Shown here one piece after another: positions 1 to 14,154 of a stretch of DNA of 64,000 bases (the stretch's first letter is position 1; every line of letters begins with the position of its first letter). The notes beneath the pieces are model-generated. The model saw nothing but the letters and a program-made list of their open reading frames with translations. It ran no database searches and was not told the origin of the DNA. Position numbers and translations under genes: made by a program. The stretch is from Penelope pileata (taxonomy: Eukaryota > Chordata > Aves > Galliformes > Cracidae), in contig WBMW01005527.1 in assembly GCA_013396635.1 (NCBI GenBank), positions 789,786-853,785 of the forward strand. Direction: 5' to 3'.

Positions 1-1837
1 ACACTAGAATTGCAACTGCAATTCAGATATTTCTTAATTTATCCCAAATATTTTATTAGGGCTTTTTTAAAGTATGCATGCCAGAGAGGGAGGGGAAAAG
101 AAAAGTAAATAGCATTTCAGATTTTAATAATTCTTTGTTTAAGAGAGTTAATGTAAGGGAAATATGGAAATTGCATGTTTTCAGACTGACAAGTGTAATC
201 ATTTTGCCAAAACATGATTCAAATAACTGTCTAAATATTTGGAGTGTCTTCTAATAAAAATATACTCAACCTGTTTTCCCCACTCAGATTAATTTGAAAG
301 CGAAAATGACATACAGTTCAAAAGAAGTCATTAAATCAGAAAAGACCACATTGTTCTCTCCTGGAAATCATGATTTAGTATTCAGCCTATAGTCTTAAAT
401 GTTTGTGTATTTTGCCAGCTGTTTAGCAGCTTGAGGCACTTTGAATATATTCAACAAAATGACAATAAGACTTGGGCAAAGATTCATTAGTGGAAACAAC
501 AGAATAAAGTAGACAAGTAAGAGAAAAGGGGGAAGGAGAAAGGAAAATGGCAAACTCCCTTCACCTTAATTTTTTTTCCACAGTTTGAAAGAAGTATGTG
601 TATGTGAATTGGAGAAGTATTCTGCATGCAGGGGAAAGCCTTTAGACTAAGAAGGCTACCAATGGCTTGCTCTCCTTTTGTCTGTGGGAAGAGTGAATGT
701 TTCTTTTTTTTGGTGACTTTCCCCAGAGATTCAATTAAAATAAGTTACAAAGAGCACATCGTTACAGACATTTCAGGATTATTGACTTAAGAAAATATCA
801 GCTGCCTGCAGCATTAGATAACAACAAAACTTGAGGCCACCACCATTATCAATAGAGGCAATGGATGAACTGAGAGGGGCCGTGCTGGGAGGTGCCACGC
901 ATTGTGATACACCCAAACAGGGCTTTGGCAGTGACTCCGCTGCATCTGCGCTCTCTACCCGTGACACAGCATGCGTGTGGCTTTCGGCTGTGTGGTTCTA
1001 AGACACTGCTTATAGTTTGGGAAGTGCCGTATGTAGACGTGTGAAGTAAATGCTCTGAATTAAAAACATTGGATAATTGTCAGCAAATGCAGAATACTGG
1101 ATCAGGATTCTGCAAAACAGCATTAAATAAGCATACAGTAAAAGTTACATAGTAAAACACGCTGCCATCTAACTACAGAAGCCTACTCCTCACGTCAGGT
1201 ATTAATACGAATGTAGAGTTCAGGTTTCATCCGATGGAAAGTTTAGATTTGTTTCACTCACTTAGCCTTGAAACCTGAGTGATCTCTGATTTGAGGAATG
1301 TAAATTATGGCTCCCTTTAAACTAAATAGCAATTCCATTTCTAACACTTGTCATAACCTTTCCTCTCCCTTTGCATGCAGAATAGTCCTGTACTCACACT
1401 CACCAGTGTTTCTGCTAGGATCTCCTTTCTGAGAGCTGATGAAATGCATCAGATGCTTGAAAGCTGTGCTCACCACAACAAAAGCCTCTCATGCACCTCT
1501 CATGCAGCTCTAAACGAGGAGTGAAAAGAATACCTGCTTAGCTGTCTGCGAGTCTCCCTTGTTAGTGCAATGCCATGGGATCTCTGTAAGTCTGTGCATA
1601 AGGCTGCATTTGAAGACAATTCCCAGTGCATTGGAAACACAGAGCAACTCGTTTATTGTCACTTGCCTTTACCAAGGCAGAAGGAGCCACTGGCAATGCA
1701 GGGAAGCCCTTTGGAGCCTGACGCTGGCAGCCATCGGATGTCACTGTTGCACTGCTCAACCCCTGCTGAAAGACCATTTCTTTAGTGAAAATTCTCTATC
1801 TTAAGGAAGGCAAAATAAAGATAAATAGGTAAGAATT

Positions 1838-1862
1838 GGGGGGGGAGGGGGGCAGGGTAGGG
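1838..1862 (+). other. Canonical G-quadruplex motif
   Basis: Four guanine runs follow each other on the plus strand: G8 (1838-1845), G6 (1847-1852), G3 (1855-1857) and G3 (1860-1862). The spacers are only 1-2 nt (A, CA, TA). This satisfies the usual G3+N1-7 rule with very short loops, which favour a stable parallel quadruplex. It is the clearest such motif I found in this AT-rich window. No promoter or gene is recognisable nearby, so a role is not implied. Confidence 0.8.
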
Positions 1863-4800
1863 TTCTGAGTGAGATTCATCTCTGTGTGTAAATTGAAGCC
1901 ACTAACTTAAGGAAGATTGAAACAAGATAGGCAGCTTTTTCTTCCACTGGTGTCGAAGGAGGCAGAGTCCATTAGGGCATGGAGGCGAGGAGCTGCCTGG
2001 TTCTAATGAAGGAGGGAGATGACTGTCTCAGTGATGGATCCTGGCACGAATATTTTTAATTCTGATGGATGTATGAGAGACCAAAGCACAAAATGGTTTA
2101 AAAAAGGGAAGAAAGGGGGACTAGGTGGTGTAGAATACTTCCTTTCTTAACCTGGGATGGGGGCACTTTCTCTGCAAAATAGGAGCATTTCATCATGCTT
2201 GTCTCCTTCAAATCAATGAAAACTGATAATTAGTCAGGTGGTTACTGCATTGTGTCTCTGTTTTTGATGGTTATACATTTTGGATCATCAGCTCTAATTT
2301 GTGTATTGTTATCATAGTAATATTTGTCTAATAACTTTTATCAAGGTAGTGTATAAATGTGATTGTGACCAGTACGTATTGTGCATCAGTTAAGGAAACA
2401 ACAGGTCCGCTGGTGTTGTTATATGCGTATATACAGTATATATATAGATCTAGTATTATGAGAAAGATCAATTGCAGTGGTTAATTTTGAGTTCTATATC
2501 AAAACCAATCCCTGATAGGCTACACTCTCTTTACGTTTTGTCCTTATGCAAGTATGTCCAGTAGGAGAATTTAATCTCCTAGTGTGACCAGCTTACCTGG
2601 GGAAAGAAAACAGTTCAAATTATCTTAGATATGAACATCATCTGTCAAAAAAGTTACTATATAGATGCATTCAGTTTAAGGGAGATGGTTGTGAGCTTAT
2701 TGTTAGGCTTGGTTTTATTTAACACCTTAATAATCTAGAAGACAAGTTAAGCAGTATGAGAAATTCACAGATTGTATTACATTCTGGAAATGCTGTGAAT
2801 ACCTTTGAGATCAGATGATAACTTAAATATGTTGCAGTTAGAAATATGACAGAGAATAATAAATAAAGTCATCTAGAAAGCGTGTAAACAGAAAAACTAG
2901 TATTTAATGGCATAAGAGAGCAGTACTTCAACAGAAAGGAGATGAAATGACATAGTGAAACCGGTATGATTTTACAGTGTGCAATGTATGTGAAATAATG
3001 GGGAAGGGATTGCTAAGGCATAGTTATAGGGATATCATGTAATAAATTAGGCATAAAATGATAGCGGTGACTAGGTTCCTACATTTGCTTGGAATTGCTG
3101 TAGAGTTGGCATGCAAAATTCACACTCCGGTATGTTCTTTCTTTCTTGAAAACCTTTCTTCCTGATCTTGTGAGTCTTGTTTCTGATTTTCAATGAGTTT
3201 TTAGCTTCTGATATTAGAAAAAGACAGAAAATTACTCCATAAGACTAGTAAAAAGAAACTCAAAAGCATTGTGGCTTTTTATATCTTATCTTGTTATATC
3301 TGAGCCTTAAATTGTAAATATTTCTTTGACAATACTGATCTCGACTTGCCCTCGTGAAAAATTGGCAACAATTGAGAAAAGTGAAGGCAGGTCAGAAAAG
3401 GTCAGCAAAAATGATTGATGAAAACTTAGGAAGGACAATTAAGGGAAAACTAAGCGAAATAAATAAAAACAATTTGCCAAAATGATGATAAAACATATAT
3501 GTAACAAACATCTGAGAACAATGAAGGATAACTCAGTTCAGAAAACTTTACAGCTTGCTCAAACGATGAATAGGAATAACAAGTGTGCTTTTAAACAACA
3601 ACAACAAAAAATTGAATAAAAAGATATTTACCAAAGCAGTGAGTAAACTTTTGTAGATGGTAGAAGAGACTTGAAAATGGGATAAATAGATTTTAAAATT
3701 GAGCATAGAAGACACATGGTCTGAAACCTGGCATTAATAGAGAGAGAAACTAGATAGAGCCCTTGCCATTCCTCATTTTGAGGGCAGTCTGATATTCTAA
3801 AGCCTTTGCACTTTTGCACCCTGTTAATTTTCATTCCACTTTAATTTTGACACATTGTCTTTCTTGAAAGAAGCACGAGACTGAAGGTAGCTGATCTTAC
3901 TGAAAACTACAAAAATGGGCTTGTTGCTGGCAATATGGCTATAGTGGAAAGTATTCCGAGGGCTCAACTTTGAAATCTTTAACAGGAAAGAGCCTTTCTG
4001 AGACAAATCAGAAACGCGGAGAAGAGAGCTCCATAGTAAACCTAGATACTCCAGTAGGCTTGGGAGCATTTTTAAAGAAATAAATGTCTCAGTTCAAAAG
4101 AGGCCATTCCTTTAGCCTTTTCCTCTATTAGAGACATTATTTCTATCTGCCACATCAAGAGCAGATGGGGAAATATGCAGAGGTGGAGGCAGAACCAGTG
4201 CCCATGTACATGGCCTCACAAGCAGTTTGTGCAAATAATTCCATGTTCTTTCCTTACCTTGTGTGCCAGTGGTTAATTCTTCTTTTACACCTGCAACCAG
4301 TTGAGAAACAACCAAGATGCTGTCACTGAACAATAAGAAAAGGTGGGGAGTAACTGACCAAAAACTTGTTGCCAGCTCTGGCCTGTTTTCAGCAAATGAG
4401 CATTCTGATACGGTGAAATGCCTATGCCAAGTGTTCCTGTGAACCTGCAGCCCAGAAAACTAGAGCTCCTTTCTTGTTTTTATTGGAAAAGAGAATGAGG
4501 CTCAGTAGTCAAAATGACACCCTAGGGAAAAGTGTGACCTCAGCTAGCATCAGCGTGTGATTTGGGGTGTGTATATGTATGTTTGTGTGTTTCTTTTTCA
4601 TTCTTCGAGAGGTAGAGGACAGTGCCAAACAGTTTAAGTTTGGGGTAAAAAAAAAAAACAAAACTGCATATTGTGAGAGCTAACACAGCGATGACAAAAT
4701 TGGCACTCTGACACTTGTTAGACTGTCAAAGACTGGCATGTACAATATTCCCGAGAGGGAGCTTTGCCTGTTAATGGCAAGTATCAGTGCAGAGTGTAAA

Positions 4801-5991
4801 ATGGCACAGTGTGCTGTGCACGTACATGGGAGCATGATGGCAGTGGACAGGAGAATTTGATTGTGTGAACAAGGAGCAGTTCAAGTTTCAATGGAATTGG
4901 AAATGTTGGCCTTGACTAGCTATTATGATGCAAATAATAACTGCCAACAGCATGTCCTCCTTAGGCAGCTGTAGAGAAGACAAGCCTGAGTTTGTTTGTA
5001 GTTAATGAACTTCTAGAGCTGACAATCACTGGACAGCATTAACTATTTTTTTACTCTAAATGTTCCAGTTATTAAAGACTGCTTTCTGATCTAAGCTGGT
5101 ATCATTTTTTCCTGACTGCATCTGGAGAGTCTTAATTGGCTCGGTGTGTTTAACTTGTTTTGCTTTCCAGTGTGTTTCCAGAAGCTTCCCTTTCCACTCA
5201 TGTTCAACTGTGTGTGCTTCTCACTTACCACACTTCCAGCTACGTGTGTTCTCTCAGCATACATATACAGAATTTATGTTGATACATAGATAGTTTTGTC
5301 TTTCATTGTAAGCACAATTGCTATTAAATGTGTCAAGTAGCCTGTTGCAAACGCTTTCTGTGTATGCAAGTATAAACAAGAGGAATTCCTAGATAAATGT
5401 ATAATGATTAGGCAGGAACCTTTAACTGAGCCAAAGAAGATTGCAGATGTGCATTCATAGGCTCTGATCCAGCAAAGTGCTTAAACACCTGTTTTACTTA
5501 AGAACACAAGCAGCCCGATTGAAGTTAATGGGACTATTCAGGCTTAAAAATAAGCGCTTAGATTGAATAGTTGGATTGGAGCCAGGAATATTAACAGGCA
5601 GGAGCCACTGTATTTATGAATTGTCTTTGTCTCAGGCAGCAAGTTAGCAGAGCGGGATCGGTACCAGCCTGTAGTGAGATTGCTTACTCCTTGTGCAGCC
5701 ACAGAAATGGAAGGAACAGGAAGCATGGGATAATTCTGTAAAAAGGAATTAAAAAGCCCCCGAATTAGAATCTAGCTCCAGACACCAAACGTTGCAGACT
5801 GGAAGAGCTGCCTTAAATGTCAGGGTTTGGGTCAGGCTGATCATTTCATGCAGTAACTCAGGCATAAGCTAGGCATGTGTAGACTTCAAGTTTCCCTGCC
5901 ATTAGCTCTACCTTGATTGATGGCAAATTAAAACTCCACATACCAAACTGTTACATTTTTATGTGGGCATATCACAGGGCTTCTGGCTGCA

Positions 5992-6022
5992 CTTTAACTT
6001 ACCTGTGTTTGGTAAGTTAAAG
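5992..6022. repeat. Perfect 12-bp inverted repeat, 7-nt loop
   Basis: The left arm CTTTAACTTACC (5992-6003) and right arm GGTAAGTTAAAG (6011-6022) are exact reverse complements, separated by TGTGTTT. Pairing stops at both flanks. One arm contains GGTAAGT, which on the plus strand resembles a 5' splice-site core, but no exon can be defined around it. It may be a chance or template-switch palindrome. Confidence 0.85.
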
Positions 6023-9000
6023 GGGAATTTGTTCCACACAGTAAGGTGCCTTTTACCACGGCCTTTCCCTAAAAGACTCACGTGCATGGATGCCATTAGC
6101 TCTCTTCGGGCTAACATTGCATCTCCAGCCCCACTTCTACCAGATGCTCTATGCAGTCTCTTTGGCTGTGTCGCATGCAAAGAAAATGATGCTGATAAAT
6201 AAGAATTTTGCTGACTCTTCTGTCTGTGATTGCACCAAGTACTGATAAAAATGCTAGGCCTGCTTTGTTTGAAAGCAACTCAACGCAGGATCTCTCTCTG
6301 ATTTCTTTTATGTGAATCATCCATTCCTATTGATAATAAAATGAAATTCCTTTCCTTACATACTAATAAATCTAAAGAACATTATGCAAATTGAAAAATG
6401 CACCTTTGTCAGAATGCTGTCAGGTAGCACCTTTCACTCTGGAGGACTATTTGTAAGCACAGGGAAACATCCAGAAAGTAGTAATGAATTGCTCTGGTAC
6501 ACTGTTCTGGCAGCTGTTAATAAATCAGTGTGAAGGGGAGTTCTGAAGGGCAAAATGTTGCTGTCGGTAGGTGTCCAATTTAATTTTGCTCAAAATTAAT
6601 ATTTCGGATATGATAAGTGAGCTGGCAGGAACAGATTTCATGATTAATTCTATGGAGTCAAAAATGCTTTGATGGCACTTTAATAGCAGCTTCACTGATC
6701 TAAAAGTCCCTCCAACTGACCGGTGTGCTTGGGTTCCCAAATGATATTATTAAGCCTCTTTTGTTGGTCTGTAAATAATGAAATGTTGCATACTAGAAGG
6801 TGAAGTTTATTTTGCTCCTTGTTTTACCATGTAAACTAGACGGGGACTTGACTGGAATTAACATGGGTATACAGTAATTTAAAAAAATATCAAGGAAGGG
6901 TCACCCTTTTGACAAAACAACCATACGTGATTTTATTTGGTGCCTTATTCTTTTAACCCTGACATGGGAGAATTTGCAAGTCCTTGCTTTTGTGCTGAAA
7001 TAAATCAGAGAAATATTTGAAGGTTAATTAGGGTCTAGGTAAGGTGGGCTGAGGAAGCTTTCAAATGTAGAATGACATTAAAAACAAATGCACATTTTGT
7101 TTCATATCAAAGAGCTTTCATTCCTGCATCTTGGGGACCTTTGTAAGTGCTAATCAGTGAAGATCTGCAGCATCCTTGTCAAATTTCATACCTAACATTT
7201 GTATGTACAAAACCATTCTCTTTAATGGAGTTGTCCTCTGTATTGGACATTTGCTGATATGTCAGCTTCTGGAAGAGATTTTTCTATGATCATTTTAGTG
7301 ATAGAAAAACTGAGTTGCAAAAGGGCAAGTGCACATCTAAGTTAAATGCTGCCTTGAATTTGTAAGTATTTTGCAACCTTTTGCTGATAATTTTTCTTAC
7401 AAGCCACAAAATTCTGAAATCTTGAGTCAGGCATGATTCTAGAAATTTGTAAAAATTAAAAAGCACTATGAGTGGAGTGTTTGGTTTTATGTATGCATAT
7501 TGAAAAATAAGGAGAAGACACGTTTGTGCAATAGAGATGAAAAATCACGCAGATGCATAAAATGTATAAGAAAACTGATTAACTTTAGCAATGTAAATTA
7601 CCCTTATGTTTATGCATTTCTTCAATTTAGAATATTCATTAAAAGGCCTAGAAATGAGACTTGTTGCTAGCTGTTTCAAAGAAGGTAGTACTCAACTTGA
7701 TTAAATTGTAGTTTGGGCGCAGCGTATGTCTTGCAATTCTATAGAATGTACAGCTTATATCATTTGTAGCAACATGTACACAGGATGAGTGAAACAAAAC
7801 GTCATGCTGATTCTACCATGAAAAGAACTGTTCGAGTGGAGTTTGTACCAGCTCATCTCTCCCAAATTCTATGTTAACGCTGGGAGCAGGATTATACCAG
7901 GTTCACTATGCAGCCAGTAAAGTCAGGAAGCGCCAGTGGGCAAAGTGACCTCACTGGCAGATGTATGGCGGGGGACAGAGGTGTTGGTACGGGGAGCTCC
8001 AGGCAGTCAGGGTCTCGGCCTCCCTCCCACAGCAGCACCAGGAGGATGTGGGCATGCCTGTCCCCAGGCGTTGCATTTGCCCATCACACTGCATGCAAAA
8101 GATGATTAGTTAGCAGCTGGCCACTGTAAGTGGGAACGGAAAGGCGTAGTGCTGCTGTAGCAGTGCTTTCCTTGTGCATCAGTCCAGACTTTCAGCTGGC
8201 GTAACTTGATAACAGCCATTAAACTGAAAAGGAACTCAAATTTATGACCAGCTCCATGTCAGATCCACATACTTTGATCCTGGGTGATACCCCAGGGTGT
8301 CCCCTAAACATTTCTAGTGACAGCTGGGCTTACCAGAAGGGTGTTTCCTGCACCAGGTGCATTTCTTCCCTTGTGACTGCCCTGAGGTGTGCTGCTGCCA
8401 TGAGCTTCAGGCTTTGTGCGCTGGAGACCTGAGCCCAGCTCCACCAGAGACTCCAGTTCAGCCATTCTGCATTGCAAATGCATGGATGACTGCCACTTTC
8501 TCTTGTGTCAGAAAGCCATTAAGAAAGAACAATATGAAACAGGCATTGTTCACCATCCAAACTCCAGCTGTCAGTCATGGAAGAAGCATCATTAATTTTT
8601 GAGGGGCTTTCTTATGTATCTAGATGAGTAAATGAAAAGGTGAAAATGAAAAATAAATTCTCTTATATAAATGGAACACTTGGATTATAAACTAGCCATA
8701 ATGCTCTGTTTCTGTGGCAACACAGAGGGACTGAAGGCTCTTACAGTAGTACTTCTGTGACTCATTCCTTGAAATTAATGCAGACTCTTAATTTGAGGCT
8801 GTTGGTTTGGCAAAAGAACTTCAGAAGCAGCACTTTGATGTCTTTTTGTAGCTGAGGAAAAGCCTTTAATTAGGTCACCTAAACTTCATTTTCTTTCAAA
8901 CTGTTCACTTGCACAGTTCCTTTTTCCTTTCTTTCCTTTGATGTGTCAAAATATATGCCAGTGATATTTAAGTTTATTTATTATGCACTGGCATTAAACC

Positions 9001-12000
9001 TTTGCTATTAACATTTACTTACATGCTTGGAAATTGATTAATTAATTAAATGTGGAAGAAGAATTATTCATTCATGTTTCATTTAACATTCTACATGCTT
9101 GTCACACGGTACAGTATATACATATGTACAGTAAAAGCTCTACTATGTTGGAATGGGTGTTATGTCTCACAGCACGATGACCTCCTTGGTTTTAATTCTA
9201 TCTGTAAATTGAAAATTGATTTTGACTAATTGACTAAGAAGAGATCAACTTTTGGATCGAGCTACAAAGTCGGACATAGAAAGATCAGCCTGAATTTGGG
9301 ACAATATTACGTAAAGAATTCCATAAGAGCTAATGCTGGGGTTGCATTATCTCGCCTTTCATTGTGTGCACTGTTTGGGAGGTGCAGACAAGGAGCATCG
9401 TGTTGATACGCATGTTTGAACATGCACAGTTTTGATCTGTGAATTTATACTATTATTCTCATCCAAAATGGGAGCAAAAGAGTACCAAATGACCTGTCAC
9501 ATAATAAAAGGACGAAATTCAGCCCCTGCAGTGGTACAGACCATTACCCATGCACTGTTATCGTTCTGAATTAGCAGTCCCGTACCGAGAACAGTGCTGG
9601 TCACGGCTGGCTCCTCATGGTGGCTGAAATCTCCTCTGGTAAATGCTGAATGAATGTTTGTAATGCCAGTGTGTGAAACATCTAATGAATGAAATTAATT
9701 TGTATAAAGCATTGAGTGTCTTTGTGCGTGATCCCAGGGTGCTGGAGCTGAAGAAACAGCTCTGTTGAGGGATAATGTGTTTATGGGCAGTTCTTCAGCT
9801 AAAGCAGGAAATGGTCAGGATTTTCAGCAATTGATTCAGCAAACCTACTTCCCTTTCCTGGCTTATGTAGGTGATCCTATATCTCAAGATGCAAAGGACT
9901 GTAGGGACACATGCCATCACTTCATATAATAAGAAAATTGGTAAGAAAAAATAGGTTTGGGGGTAATAAGCTGGCAAGTTGTGTGGATATGATGCTGCAC
10001 TGAGGAAATATAGCAAATTGGCACTCTCCCATCATTTTTAGATCTGTCATATTTGTTTTGTGTTTTTTTGTTTGTTTGTTGCTGCTCTTAAAGGAAATTC
10101 TCAGTTTAAAACACAAATTATATGTAAGATCAGAAAACGTAAATGTGTTCTTTTATGCTTAGAAACATGTCTGCCTTTCACTGCAGTGTTATGTGATTGC
10201 TGTTTATCCCATGATGTTGTGATATAGCAGAATATCAGAACTGGGTAGCTAAAAGCAGAGCTTGATTATGCCAAGAACTGGCTCCTTAAGAAAGGGTAGA
10301 AAGGTAGCAATGTCTGTGCATTACAGTGGATCAGATTGCTTATTAGTCGTATTGAAGCCTCTCTTTTTATTTACCAAAGCACCATTTGTCCTTACAGACC
10401 AGTCGCTGTGTTCTCTGTAGCTTTAATCCAGATGGAAAGAAAGCCACTGTCAATACAATGAGACAGAAATTTAACAAAGAATAGGATCGCAGCATTATGG
10501 ACTGAGATTTTAGGCAGGTACATGTGGCGAGCAGGAAAGCACTGAAGATTTTTGTCTGTGGGAGATGCAGAGAAAGAAAACTAATGAAAACATCAGAGTG
10601 TGATTGGGAGCAAAACACTGTCCTTCCAGGAGGTGCTTTTTACACAAAGGATGATGGAGGAGCTGGGGAAGGGGGTAGTCAAAAATGAGATGAGAAGAGT
10701 GGCACATAACAAGGATTTTCATCTCAAAAGATGTTGTGATCCACCCTTGGGGAAACTGGCAGAAAAATCTGATACCTGATACATCAACTTGTGCATTCTA
10801 ATGAGGGGAAAATGCATTCCTGGCAGTTTTGGGGAGTACCCCAGAGGTAAGAGTTGCCTCTGGCTCGCGATGGCAGGATGATGTTGAGAAAGAAGGGAAC
10901 TGTTACAGACTGAAAGAAATGAACAAGAATTTGGTGCTGATGCGTTAACAGTCTCATCAGTGCATCATAGGTGGAAACTGAAGACACACAATATGTTACA
11001 TTTGTTCTTCCTGTCCTCTCATGCTTTGATTAGAGTACGCAAATAGAATCATATTAATAGTATAACACCTTACCATCTGCAATTGAAATTCAAGCCTGTA
11101 GCTTGCAGCCTTTTGATTGAGATGCAAAACAGCTTCTGGCAATACCTTTTCTTAAGATTTACCATCGGTGTTTTTGCAAGAAGGCCTATTTTTCTTCCTA
11201 CCTTCAAAAATTTTAGCAGTCCAATGAGTTATTTCATTGCTCAGTAATATTTTTTCTTCTGACAAATGATGAATAAGAATGTCTCCTGAATCAAAAGGTA
11301 TTCCCAATACTCCTGTTATTGATAAACTGAGGTCAGATTCAGTGCTGCACGCACTGAAAAATAAATATGTATAGTGGAAAATTTCCTGCAGGTTTAAGTT
11401 GATTGTCATCTTAACTTATTTTGCCACAAAAGAAAACAACTCTAGGCCATTCCCAAAGATGTCTGAAATGTTTTTTACTAATATGTTTTTTTTCTTGCAA
11501 AGATTCTGTGTAAGCTCCTTAAAAGATGGCCTTGGGAGTGATGAGAAGTAACTCTCATTGGAAGCAAAGGAGCTCAGCAGGTCTGTTTGCCAGTCCACAC
11601 AAAGACCTGGGTCAGTTGTATATCAGCAGCTGTTGTAGTAGTATGGAGGCTCTAAAATCCTCATGTGCTTGATGTATTTGTAGTCTAGGTATTGACCTCT
11701 TTTTGTACCATGCTTTTATTCATATTTTACATGGTGGAGATGAACAGAGATTAGGTTTAAAAATTTGGGCTCTTGCTAACTTCTTTGTGCTTTGTGCAGC
11801 CCTGCACACCTGTGCAAATTGAAAGTCAAGTGCAGTGGATTTTGATCTCCAGGGAACAGAAAGGTGAAGTAAGACCATTGTTAGACAGCTGCACTGCATT
11901 TACAACTTTGCTAGAAAACTGTTGAGAGTTCGCAGATTGAAGCGGTGTGAAAACCTGTTGGGTGTAAGATGCTGCCTTGCCAAAGGTCTCTGACTTGCTG

Positions 12001-13111
12001 CTCTTGCCGTGGAGCCTGCAGCTGTATGCCACTCAAGTGAGTTTGCATTTCTCCCATTCAGCTTTAGTAGTAATTATGTGTGGGATGTCAGATATTTCAC
12101 ACAGTCTCAATATCTGCACCAATACAAAAGACAGTAGCGGATTTCATTTGGAGTCAGCGTTGATGTGTGTGATTTGTAGTATGACCTGGAGTATAGACTG
12201 GTTACCCTTACAGAGGCTTGTAAGAGGCACACGTACCTCAGACAGGCTCACTCCCTAAAGCTGTATCTGATGCATTACATTGTGTTGATCTCTGTAAGAC
12301 TTCATGAATCTGTAGTAGCTGGAGTATTCGCATAGCAGCCATAGTTAGTGAGATGATGTGCAATAAATAGACAACAGTACCCTTTAGTTCATACTTGCTT
12401 ATCTCCTTACTGATAAGCTTGGGCACTTGGGACCTTGTAACTAATAAATCATTGACAGAAAACATAAGAGTATCTGTCCAACACAGAGGTTCTTTCATCT
12501 TTCATGAAGGATCTGTCATCTAATTGACACCTTTAGGCTGAAGTTTCTAAAACCATGTTGCTCTTAATAAATGTTAACTAAGCATTAACCTGTCATTGAT
12601 CTGTACGTGTTAAGGAGGAGCAAGGCCAGCATGCTGTGGAACATTTTAGATTTGCATTTTGTAGTAAGATGCTCTGGTTTTTTGCTGGATAAAAAAGCAA
12701 TGTTCAGTGATACGGAAAATAATCCTCACATAGCATTATTGGCAAATAAAGTGCCATAACTGACTGACAGGGTGCTTTCAGTACAGCATGGATGCCAGTT
12801 TGGTCTTCAAGTGTAAATAAAGCTCTAGACTGTTAAGCATTAGCTGATTTTACTGGTTGCTGTATTCACAATCTCAACTTTATCTTTTTCTTGGTGTTTT
12901 AAGGTGTCCTGAATGTCTGTTCTTCCTTTCTTACTTCAGCCATCTCACTCCTTCTTACCTTGGGTTTCTCTTTCACAGACAGTTAATTCTAAATTCAACA
13001 CAATCAAGTTTAAGAAATGTCATGGAAATGTAAACTGGGTTGAAGGCAGAGAAGTGTGGGCTTTGCAAAGATCATTAGCCTCCAAAATAAAATTCTGAAT
13101 GAGTTGTGAAA

Positions 13112-13141
13112 GGGCAGCAGTCAGCTGCCCTGCTGACTGCT
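13112..13141. repeat. Overlapping inverted repeats (two exclusive hairpins)
   Basis: Arms AGCAGTCAGC (13116-13125) and GCTGACTGCT (13132-13141) pair perfectly over 10 bp around a 6-nt loop. The first arm also overlaps a competing stem, GGGCAGC (13112-13118) with GCTGCCC (13124-13130), 7 bp around a 5-nt loop. The two folds cannot form together. There is no gene context, so this is a structural observation only. Confidence 0.8.
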
Positions 13142-14135
13142 CTGAATGTGTGTCCGGTAGCAACGGTAGTTCTTCTCCCCTTGCAGTCTGCTACCAGTCA
13201 CACGTACAAAACAAAGTTGGGACCTCAGCCTAAACTAGCCAAATGTTGCTGAAACAGCTCTGCTGAAACATACAGCATTCTGGCAAACTGTGTGAGGCAG
13301 CTGAATGGCAAAATGGGCCTCTTTTGTTATTTCTTACACCATTTTCTTGAGAGAAGTAATTTTTTTCCATTTTAACTGTATCCACAATACAGCTTTTGCA
13401 AATATATCTGAGAAATGTTGCAAAATCATTCTCTGCCTAGTGTTATTTTGAAGGCTCGAAAGGTTATGTTATGTTTGCCCTTATTACCATGACTCAACTC
13501 TCAGAGCCTACAAAACAACGGCATGAAGAGAGGAAGGAGAAAAGCAGGAAGAGGCCCACAGCTCGCTGTTGGAGCAGCTAGTAAGTTTGTTTTCTGGCAG
13601 CCTCTGCATCGTCCTTTCTGGTCACTCGCAGAGCAGAAGAGGAAGGTGTTTGTGAGGTATAATATTTAAGGAAATAACTGTGGCTATTCAGAGTGCCTTG
13701 TTTTTCATAAAGTCTCATTCCACTTACCCACAAAAGAGAGACTTTTAATTAGACTTTTGAATCCCATTAGGAAAAACAAATACCAATACTTAACTACTCA
13801 TATGTGACATGATGGAAAATTGCTAATGTAATTAGATTTTTAATAGTGTTAATGACTCTCATTTCTTATTAATAAGAATTAAACCTAGTGCAAGACTGTA
13901 TGAAAAATTGTTACTGCTTGCTCTCCTATCCTTAAACATAGAGCAGTTGTATTTACTTGAAATCATTTTTTTTCTGTTCTGTGAAGTCAGGTGGCACTGT
14001 GGCTCCTTGTATCAGCGTAGTCTGACACATGGCACGAGTATTTTCAAGTGGATTTAGCCAATAGGTAGATTTTGACATGCAGGAAGTGGGTTTTGTATTC
14101 TTAGAAATATTATTCAGCAGTACTTAAAAGTATTA

Positions 14136-14154
14136 TAAGTATTATTAATACTTA
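14136..14154. repeat. AT-rich palindrome
   Basis: TAAGTATTA and TAATACTTA form 9-bp arms around a single central T, inside a stretch where AGTATTA-like units recur (about 14120-14165). Such AT palindromes arise easily in AT-rich DNA, so little weight should be placed on it. Confidence 0.7.

Noticed and set aside
4928..4935. ATGCAAAT octamers (also at 6384, 14518 and 36096) as a POU-factor cluster
   Set aside because: Four scattered 8-mers in 64 kb of AT-rich DNA are close to chance expectation and do not cluster.
7932..7958. GCCAGTG/CACTGGC inverted repeat with 13-nt loop
   Set aside because: Seven-base arms with this loop length are expected several times by chance in a window of this size.
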